The notes beneath the pieces are model-generated. The model was not told the origin of the DNA. It saw only the letters and a program-made list of their open reading frames with translations, and ran no database searches. Below, one piece after another: positions 56,899-64,000 of a stretch of 64,000 nt of DNA. The DNA comes from Podaxis mareebaensis (Eukaryota > Basidiomycota > Agaricomycetes > Agaricales > Agaricaceae), in assembly GCA_018524725.1 (NCBI GenBank), contig JAEUWP010000562.1, forward strand, positions 496,001-560,000. The letters are read 5' to 3'. Position numbers and translations under genes: made by a program. Positions within the stretch are counted from its first letter, which is position 1; every line of letters starts with the position of its first letter.

Positions 56899-58775
56899 TT
56901 ACGGGGGAGTTGGCTCGCGCTTCCATTTCAGCCAAACCACATTACCATCAGCGTTGTCTTCGACCTCGCATCTACGTCTTGCAACCTCAAGCACCTTCTC
57001 GGCAACACCCATCTTGCCGCCCCTCAAGTCGTTGAATTTGGCTACCAGTTCTTCCAAACGGATGCTCGTAGCACCGCCCGATGCGTGAGAACCACAGACT
57101 ACCTGACCAATCTCCTCCTCGGTGGGTAAAGCAAACTTGGACGGTTCAGGAAGATTACCGCGAGCTAGAGACGCCGGTACCTCTAGTTCAGGTGAGGATG
57201 CCAGATAAGTTGAAGTTGGCTCGAAGAAACGGTCAACAAGGTCGTTCGTAACCTCAGTCAAGGTTGCTGGGATCCAATTTGGTCGTTCACCCTCTTTGTG
57301 CGTCTTCTCAATAATGACCGCATTCACACCCGTGATGAAATCGGAGGTTGCTTGGTTCTATGTTTCGGGAGTCAGTTGACAAGGAATCTGATTTCAGGAG
57401 CTCGGGCTCACGCAAAAGGCCGTAGCTATTTTCAGTTCCATGTTGAGCGCTTGCAAGAGCGACATAGTCTTTCCCTTTCTAATAGCTCTGAGAGCAACCT
57501 TGAGACTCGTAGGACTTCGCGTTTCAAGCTTCCGCAATGTACTGTTGGCAAATTCTTGCACAGATGGACTCTTGTGATTTGTGAACGATTGTAGGTCCTT
57601 AACAATCTCTTCGACAGTGTTGTGGCGGAAGGCGAAATCTAGGGCCGCGCGGGGAGCGCCAGTGAAAGGGGTAGGCGGATCTTCCGGTTGGCGTTCCGAA
57701 GACAACTCCTCAATCGTACGATCAATTATGGATGGATGTGGCTTATCGAGCGCTGATAACCGATCAATGAGTACTGGGACTCTCCTTGATGGAATGTAAT
57801 GCGTTGCGCAACCAAGTTCACTGCAAAGCGAGGTCATCATCGGACCGCTAGATGTGGAACAAAGCCATTACTTACAACACCGCACGTCCCCGTAAGGTGT
57901 CTGAAGTCAGCGCAAGATAGGTGCCTAACTCGCCGTCCAAACGCGACAGGAAATAACTTGCACCAACATCAGGGCAGTATCCGATTTTCGTTTCAGGCAT
58001 ACCAAAGAGGGTGTTTTCGGTTGCAACTCTAAACGGAGCATTCGCAGCCAATCCTACACCCCCACCCACTGCGAGTCGTTAGAAATTCACTCTGACATTC
58101 ATTGGTAAAAAAAAAAAACCTACGAGTGATTCCATCCATGACTGCTACGTACGGTTTCCTCAAGGCTGCAAGAATATAGTCCATTTCGAATCTGAAAAGT
58201 TGCCAACGAATTCACCAGGAGACGACGGTGAATGTCCGATAACAGACATACTCGCGTTTGAAATAGTCGATAGCCTTTGGACGCGTTGTTGGGTCGGCGG
58301 CATTCTGTACAACGCCTGTGGATGTGACTGAGGCACAGCACAAAATTCAAGAGTGGCAGACTAACTTGCAACATCACCCCCACTGCAGAAGGCTCGCCCA
58401 GTTCCAGTTCCGACTATTGCACCGCAGAGATCGGAAGTGCTCCATTCCTAATCATGTTTCGAGTCAGTGACTGCGATGGAAGAGGTATCTACACTTCGGG
58501 ATACCTCGATCTTTGGCCGGAGCAAAGTAAGCATAGCTTCGTCGAGTGCATTGAGCTTCTTGGGACGATTCAATGTGAACTTCCGAAGGCTCTGGTTTGA
58601 CTCAAAGAGAACAGTTGGCTGACGAATCTGTTATGAGTCGAGAAACTGAAGACAGCTGGCAACTCACCTCGGAAGCGGCTGTGGACATCATATGGTGGGC
58701 AATAATCTGCGTCCGCTGTGCCGCACGAAGGCCACCTCGAGTCATGCCTCTTAGAAAACAAGTTGTAGTCAGCAT
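56899..58775 (-). CDS. EHD3: Mitochondrial 3-hydroxyisobutyryl-CoA hydrolase
   Basis: HIBCH releases 3-hydroxyisobutyrate from its CoA ester in valine breakdown. The N-terminus is basic and hydroxylated ([20 protein letters not shown]), fitting mitochondrial import. The crotonase fold contains [14 protein letters not shown] (oxyanion hole), [37 protein letters not shown] and the catalytic block [20 protein letters not shown] (Glu and Asp). The C-terminal part carries [21 protein letters not shown] and [20 protein letters not shown], marking HIBCH rather than a plain enoyl-CoA hydratase. It ends [12 protein letters not shown]. One intron (58065-58120) contains a long T tract. Roughly eight introns. 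Head to head with the TBCE gene, 182 bp between start codons. Confidence 0.93.
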
Positions 58776-58957
58776 GAGAACGAGCTTGGAGTTCCGGCAA
58801 CCCCGCTAGGCGGAAAATGGGGCGCGCGCCAATTCCAGAAAGCAGGTGTTTCCGGCACGTGACCCCGCTGGTGGGAAACTGGTGGATCCTAAGGCTACGG
58901 GCCCCTATCCGATTTGTATGTGCATGAACCGTTCTACCCCCCTTGACTGATTTTTTC

Positions 58958-60976
58958 ATGGTGACGAAACCAGGCTTGCGTATATCCTATAAGGATCATA
59001 TTGGCACTGTCAGGTTCGTTGGTTCTGTCGAGGGCACATCCGGGACTTGGTTGGGTATTGAATGGGATGATCCAACCCGCGGCAAGCACGATGGGACAAA
59101 AGATGGGAAGCGGTACTTCACTTGTCTGTGAGATCCACTCCTGAACCTCGGCCAGGGACCTTTCAATCATCATCGTCACAGGGTACCTGGAGCAGGCTCA
59201 TTCCTTCGGTCCTCTGCGAACATATGTCACGGGAAATCATTTCTGGAGGCACTTAAATCCAAGTACATCGAAGCATACCATGGCTCCGGATCACAAGAAC
59301 TCGTCGTCCTAGGATCTTCGCAAGGTGCAATTCGGGTCGAATCTGTCAATCTAGACAAGATTAGAGAGAAACTATCCAAACTCTCTTCCTTGAGCGAGGT
59401 CAGCCTGGACGGTGAAATGGTTGCGACGTGTGATCCTCCAGGGACGATACGGGAGACATGTCCAAGTAGGTGCTAGTCAATTACACGCTTATGGAGATGA
59501 TCAGACTATTTGCTAGACATTCGGGGATTGGATTTATCCAAGAGTCTGATCCACTCTTGGGACACCATTGCCGCGATCGCTCAAGAACTCCCATCCTTGC
59601 AGAGACTATACTTGAAGTGAGTTTTTTGATGAGTCAACTTTCGGGATCCTCAATCTACGTCATACAGCCAGAATCGGTTTCAACCGCCTGTCAAAAATGA
59701 GAGCTTGAATGGTTGCTTCAAATCGTTGATGGAACTCAGGTTGAATAACACGTTAATGGCTTGGCGGGATATTACTACAGCAATTGCAGCCATGCCTAAA
59801 CTGCACCACCTGGAAATAGGGTACAACGGTCTCACAGATATCTCCTTCGACCCCGATCACCACTCTAGGCTCACGGCGCCCGTACGAACCGTCAATTTGG
59901 ACAGCAACCAGATCAGTGGATGGGCGGGTGTCTGTTCTGCCCTTTTGGCTTTTCCGTTGTATGACATCTACGACCTACCTTATGGGCCTGGCGTCACTGA
60001 CCACATGACAATTACAGCCTAGAGCGACTCGTACTCGCTAACAACCAGGTCAAAAATATCCCCTCCCCGACATCCCAACAAGGGTTACCACAACTTAAAC
60101 ACCTCTCATTGTCTCTTAATTGTTTGAAGCTGTGGAGTGACATATCCGCCCTTGCGGCTTGGGCTCCATCACTAGAGTCACTAACCCTCATTGGAAATCC
60201 GGTCATAGCTGGTGAGATAAACGCATGATAGTCGTCAGCCCTTTCCCTGAAACAAACTGGTTTGAGATCATCCCCATAACTCCCGACCCTTGGTCATAGC
60301 ACGGTTTGCGATGCTACAGACTCTTGATGGGGCAGTCGTAAGTGCACCAAATCTTTTAGGTCTTCATTTCCGATGCTAAACAACCCAGATTTCGGGAAAA
60401 GAGCGTCGTGACGCTGAGTTGTATTATCTTTCGCATATCGTCAACCATGGACCCGCATCGGAGGATGAACGGCGTCAGGAATACCCCCGATGGCAAGAGC
60501 TATGTTCAAGTACGTCGCTTTCAACTCGGGTCGCTGTTTTGGACGTGCCGTTGAATTGGGTCGACCTTACAGAATACGGCCAACCCGATGAAACCATGTC
60601 AAAGCCAGTACCAGACACGTTGAAGAGTCGGCTTTTGGGTGTGTCTGCGGTATGAAGTCCGGCGTATTGTTGCTGAAGTCATGCTGGCACAGAACTCAAA
60701 GTTTACTGGACATCGGAACTGGCTAGTTCAGATACGCTTGAATGTTGCCTAAAGGAAGGCACGGAGGTCATCGTGCGAGTACTGCCGACCATGACGCTCA
60801 AAAACTTACGGACCAAGGTACGCAAGGCCTTCGGCTTCAGTGCGAAAGTAAGCTTTGCCATATTGATGGTTATGAACGATCGTACTCTTGTTCCTCTGGA
60901 AGAGGATCGTGACTGTCATGACCTATCATGGATTGGCCTTGAGACTGACTCTCAACTTGTATGCTCCATACTCTAA
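58958..60976 (+). CDS. TBCE: Tubulin-folding cofactor E (CAP-Gly, LRR, ubiquitin-like)
   Basis: TBCE binds alpha-tubulin and works with cofactors C and D to build tubulin dimers (yeast Pac2). The start is the ATG at 58958 (MVTKPGLRISYKDHIGTVRF). Residues 1-60 form a CAP-Gly domain with WLGIEWDDPTRGKHDGTKDG and KRYF. A leucine-rich repeat region follows: LDLSKSLIHSWDTIAAIAQE, LPSLQRLYLNQNRF, LMELRLNNTLMAWRDI, LHHLEIGYNGLTDISF, LERLVLANNQVKNIPSP and SLESLTLIGNPVIA. LQTLDGAVISGKERRDAELY closes the repeats. The C-terminal ubiquitin-like domain is TLKNLRTKVRKAFGF with LEEDRDCHDLSWIGLETDSQ. This three-domain order is unique to TBCE. About nine short introns. Confidence 0.95.
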
Positions 60977-61354
60977 ATGTCTGAAAAACTTCGATTATTG
61001 TCCACTACGCCGCAATATGTCAACAGTAAATGATATAATGACATTTTTGGACGAAGATAAACATCTGAAGCTTCCCATCACCTGAGCCAATCATTGCACG
61101 CCCGCAAACGAAGATCCATGGACTTCAAGGGTGAGAATCTTTCGCGGAGTTACCGTTGAAACTGTGTTGATCAAAGCGTTCCTCATGACTGGCCTCGTGC
61201 TGTTGGACCAACTATCGACCATGAAAGAAGTATACGGTCCGCGTAAACGACAACACCATTATCGAGAGAGACCAAGATCAAAAGCAAAACATTTCATCGG
61301 AAGCCGACAGTTTTCAAACCCGCAATTGGCTCGGCCGTCCATTCCAAAGAGCCT
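60977..61354. other. Convergent 3' intergenic gap between TBCE and the SR protein gene
   Basis: About 380 bp shared by two convergent 3' ends. A plus-strand open stretch at 61131-61406 reads into the antisense of the RS region and has no family likeness. No gene is called. Confidence 0.55.
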
Positions 61355-62779
61355 TCAACGAGACCAACCACTTTCACCGGTCGCATGTCTCGACCTTTCA
61401 TCGTAGCGATCATCCTTCTCGTCACGTCTTCGGTCGTCCCTGCGGCGGTCGTAATCATCCCTGCGGCGGTCATAATAATAATCAGAGGGTCTGCGGTCAT
61501 CATAGCCTCCTCGCCGGTAATCATCGTACCCTGCAGGCCTTCTATCATAATCCTCCCTCCTGGGGGGTGGAGACCTGGGTCGACGATCGTCGTATTCAGG
61601 ACGGCGAGGAGGCGATCTGGAACGGTCCCGGCGGTATCTGTCATCCCTGTAGCGGTCATCCCTATAGCGGTCGTCGCGACGGTCATCACGACGATAATTA
61701 TCTGGACCATTGCCACGCTGGGGACAAACATCAATTCGACGAGTTATCCAACTTCCAAAATCACATACGGATTCGTCCAAAGCCACTCTGACAGGTCTTC
61801 CTCGGAGTTCTTTGCCATCGAGTTCTTTTACGGCCCGGTCGGCGTCCTCCCGTGAGAGATATTCGAGGATGCTGTGAAGACCTACATTAACATGCGCATA
61901 AATGAAACAAATTAGGAAACGGACCCTTGTCCGGGATAGTCGCGATCAATGTCGGCGAAGGATACACTACCGGCGTCGCGTCCGAAGTCTTTGAGATCCT
62001 ATGGTCAATTCGTTAGGTTTGGTCCATTGGGAAGATGACTGTCGCAGTTCAGCCCGATCGAAGACCATGTCCATGAATTCCTCAACGTCAAAAGGCCATA
62101 AGGGGGTATATCCAGCGGATAAAGTCATGCGGGATCCAAGGTCGTGGATGCGTTCGGGAGAAGCCATTGAGCCAAGAAGCGATCATACCTGCCAACTTGT
62201 GTCACGAGAGACGCCAGTAACGATGAGGCGGATGCCGGGAGGGCGGCGAGCACGAGGACTACAAGAAAACAATGTTAGGTATTTCTTCTGGTGAATCTTC
62301 ATCCATACCCATGGCCTCGATCGTTGTCGTAGGGTTCACGACGGGGTCGGCTCTCTTTTGCGAATTCGACTACAATACTGTATGCAATGTATTAGCGCCA
62401 GTGACACTTAGCGACAAACACCTCACTTTGCGCCCATGAAATTCTTGCCATTGAAGTTGTGAACAGCATCTTCGGCGTCCTGGTCAAAGTGTGAGATGCA
62501 GACTATAGGGTCTGCGAGCGCACTCCATACCTTTGGGCTTTCAAATTCAACGAAACCAAAACCTTACAACCGAGTCAGCATAAGCAAGACTAAGCGCTGC
62601 ATCCACGTACCAGTCATGACGCGGCAGTCGATAATGCGGCCAAAACCATCAAAAAACTTCTGAACGTCCTCTGTACGAGCATCGGTAGGGAGTCCTGGAA
62701 GATTACAAAGTCAATGTGGGGGGAAATGGCAGTAAAAAATGGAGGGCAACGGACTGCCAAGGTAAAGACGCCGGGACAT
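61355..62779 (-). CDS. SR-family splicing factor, two RRMs and an Arg/Asp/Ser tail
   Basis: A serine/arginine-rich splicing regulator. The start is the ATG at 62779. Removing an intron joins MSRRLYLGRLPTDART, whose LYLGRL is RNP2 of RRM1. VQKFFDGFGRIIDCRVMT and FGFVEFESPKDAEDAVHNFN (RNP1) follow. The second RRM contains RLIVTGVSRDTSWQDLKDFG. SWQDLKD is the invariant heptapeptide of pseudo-RRMs in the SRSF1/4/5/6 group. The C-terminus (61355-61680) is built from RDDRYRDDRY-like repeats and RSRSPPRRPEYDDRRPRSPP, ending HATGESGWSR. The tail is richer in RD/RR than in RS dipeptides, as in S. pombe Srp2 and many basidiomycete SR proteins. At least six introns, one within VALDES/RGNGPD (61690-61760). 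Confidence 0.93.
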
Positions 62780-63209
62780 GGTGGTAAGTGGACAAGAGCG
62801 TGTATTGATCAAAATTGGACTCCGCTAGGTTTAACAGATTCCACGCATCCTGAGAGCACGGACCAGCTGCGTGATCCTGAGAGAGGTGCCTTGATTAATG
62901 ATTGATGGAAGCCGACGGATTCTCACTCTTTGCATGAAGATACATGGTGTTCAATAAAATATATTAAGGAGGATTCGGGCGAGTTGAACCACCATACGAG
63001 CTTGTTTTGTAAGTTTGCGCTAATAGCCCTCTGACACCCCTTGAGAGTAGCACTGGCCTTCTTGCGCAATGTCACACGTGTAATAAGCCAAGAGTCTACT
63101 TTTAGGACAAGGTATCGGTGCTGATCATCTCAGGCATTACGTACTACACAAGGGAGAATTAGAGAGGACAACGAAAGTTAAATAAGAAACCATGGAGAAT
63201 GAGGAAGCT
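62780..63209. other. Intergenic gap between the SR protein gene and NFS1
   Basis: About 430 bp: promoter and 5' UTR of the SR gene and the NFS1 3' flank. Nothing further is recognised. Confidence 0.5.
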
Positions 63210-64000
63210 CTAATGTTGTGACCAATCGATGGTGTTGATATCGATACCTTCTTGCACCATCTCCCAAAGTGGACTATTATCAAGGACGTCAACGTAGTTC
63301 CCGTACAGAATATCATAATGCATACCTCATTTCGCGGAGCCTCTCAACGGTCCTGACAATATGCTTGACTACGAAGTCAATCTCGGCCTCTGTGGTAAAT
63401 CGCCCTATTCCAAACCGCAGAGACGAGTGTGCCATGTCTTCGGCAGCGCCTATAGAGCGGATGTAATGAGCACTCGGAGCGTTTTCAAGACAGGAAAGAG
63501 TTTACCAAGGGCACGAAGTACGTACGAGGGCTCAAGAGAAGCCGACGTACAGGCACTTCCGGACGAAAGGGCGATGTCCTGTCCACTCGAGTGAGTGATG
63601 GATACTTTACAAAACCGTGGAGCGAACCTTGAGTGCCATGAGCAAACTTTCACCCTCAACATACGAGAAGCTCAAGTTAACACAACCAGGGTATCCGTTC
63701 GGGTCACCATTGCGCACGACGTATTCCACTTTGTCGTTGATGCTCTTGATCAGATGGTCCGATAGCTCTTTAATGCGAACGTGATCCCTCTAATGAAATG
63801 CGTCAGTATATGAAGGACCATCGAGAAATCATGTTGGAGTAGATGTCAGTACCCCTGCACAAAGCTCATTACCGAGCTGACGAATGGCCAAGAATGCCAC
63901 CGATGTCACTCGACTCGCCAAAAGTAGTGAAAGCGTGCAAGAATCATCATTTTGATAGACCAGAACTGGACACTCACAGCCATTTCTTTTTGAGCAATTC
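63210..64000 (-). CDS. NFS1: Mitochondrial cysteine desulfurase Nfs1 (partial, N-terminus beyond right edge)
   Basis: Nfs1 is the PLP enzyme that supplies sulfur for iron-sulfur cluster assembly and tRNA thiolation. Only the C-terminal third lies in the window. [20 protein letters not shown] is followed by [20 protein letters not shown], then [20 protein letters not shown], in which the Cys is the active-site persulfide residue, and [12 protein letters not shown]. The end is [40 protein letters not shown] and DWSQH before TAG at 63210-63212, matching the conserved Nfs1 C-terminus that contacts the scaffold protein. Three introns are visible. The PLP-binding Lys and the mitochondrial presequence lie outside the window. 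Confidence 0.95.

Noticed and set aside
61131..61406. Plus-strand open stretch of 91 codons after TBCE
   Set aside because: It has low similarity to anything known and its 3' part is antisense to the SR protein tail.
61430..61690. DNA repeat array with CGGCGGTC-like units
   Set aside because: It encodes the RD/RR-rich tail of the SR protein, so no separate repeat element is needed.
1..64000. CRISPR arrays, insertion sequences, LTRs or viral genes
   Set aside because: No regularly spaced repeats, transposase, reverse transcriptase, integrase or terminal repeats were seen on either strand. The gene set is nuclear eukaryotic.

Overview
The window is nuclear DNA from a filamentous basidiomycete, most likely a mushroom-forming agaricomycete. 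Nearly every gene is broken by several introns of about 45-60 bp with GT..AG ends, genes lie on both strands with short gaps, both tRNA genes carry an intron next to the anticodon, and the gene set is purely eukaryotic. Gene models were built by joining open stretches across plausible splice sites and matching them to remembered families. Outer limits are firmer than individual exon borders. Coordinates of spliced genes run from start codon to stop codon, introns included.

Layout. 1-8 kb: a USP48-type deubiquitinase (cut by the left edge), GAA1 of the GPI transamidase, TAF7 of TFIID, and the mitochondrial outer-membrane protein SAM37. 8.5-13.5 kb: a secreted pectate lyase, a fungal DUF7918-type protein, an ExoIII-type AP endonuclease and a tRNA-Phe. 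13.5-17.6 kb: the deubiquitinase OTU1, a small HSP12/HSP9 stress protein and the ESCRT-III protein CHM7. 17.9-26.3 kb: the accessory-looking part. It holds three tandem paralogous single-pass membrane proteins with a shared cysteine domain, an aldo/keto reductase and a fourth Ser/Thr-rich single-pass membrane protein. 26.8-35.4 kb: ribosomal protein uL30 (RPL7), beta-carbonic anhydrase, an inositol polyphosphate 5-phosphatase, the splicing factor PRP45/SNW1 and TIM54. 35.5-46.6 kb: the meiotic helicase MER3/HFM1, CKS1 and the M16 protease STE23/insulysin. 47-55.7 kb: tRNA-Ser(AGA), a large uncharacterised membrane protein, RFA1 and indoleamine 2,3-dioxygenase. 56.9-64 kb: 3-hydroxyisobutyryl-CoA hydrolase, tubulin cofactor E, an SR splicing factor and the C-terminal part of the cysteine desulfurase NFS1 (cut by the right edge).

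Most genes are single-copy housekeeping genes with no operon-like link. Shared function is limited to themes: mitochondrial import (SAM37, TIM54), ubiquitin removal (USP48-like, OTU1), splicing (PRP45, SR protein), and DNA replication, repair and meiosis (AP endonuclease, RFA1, MER3, CKS1). The last group has G1/S-type promoter elements close to its start codons. The strongest candidate for an undescribed system is the tandem membrane-protein array at 17.9-23.2 kb, whose members share an unnamed extracellular Cys domain but have unrelated cytoplasmic tails. I saw no transposon, CRISPR array or viral remnant.
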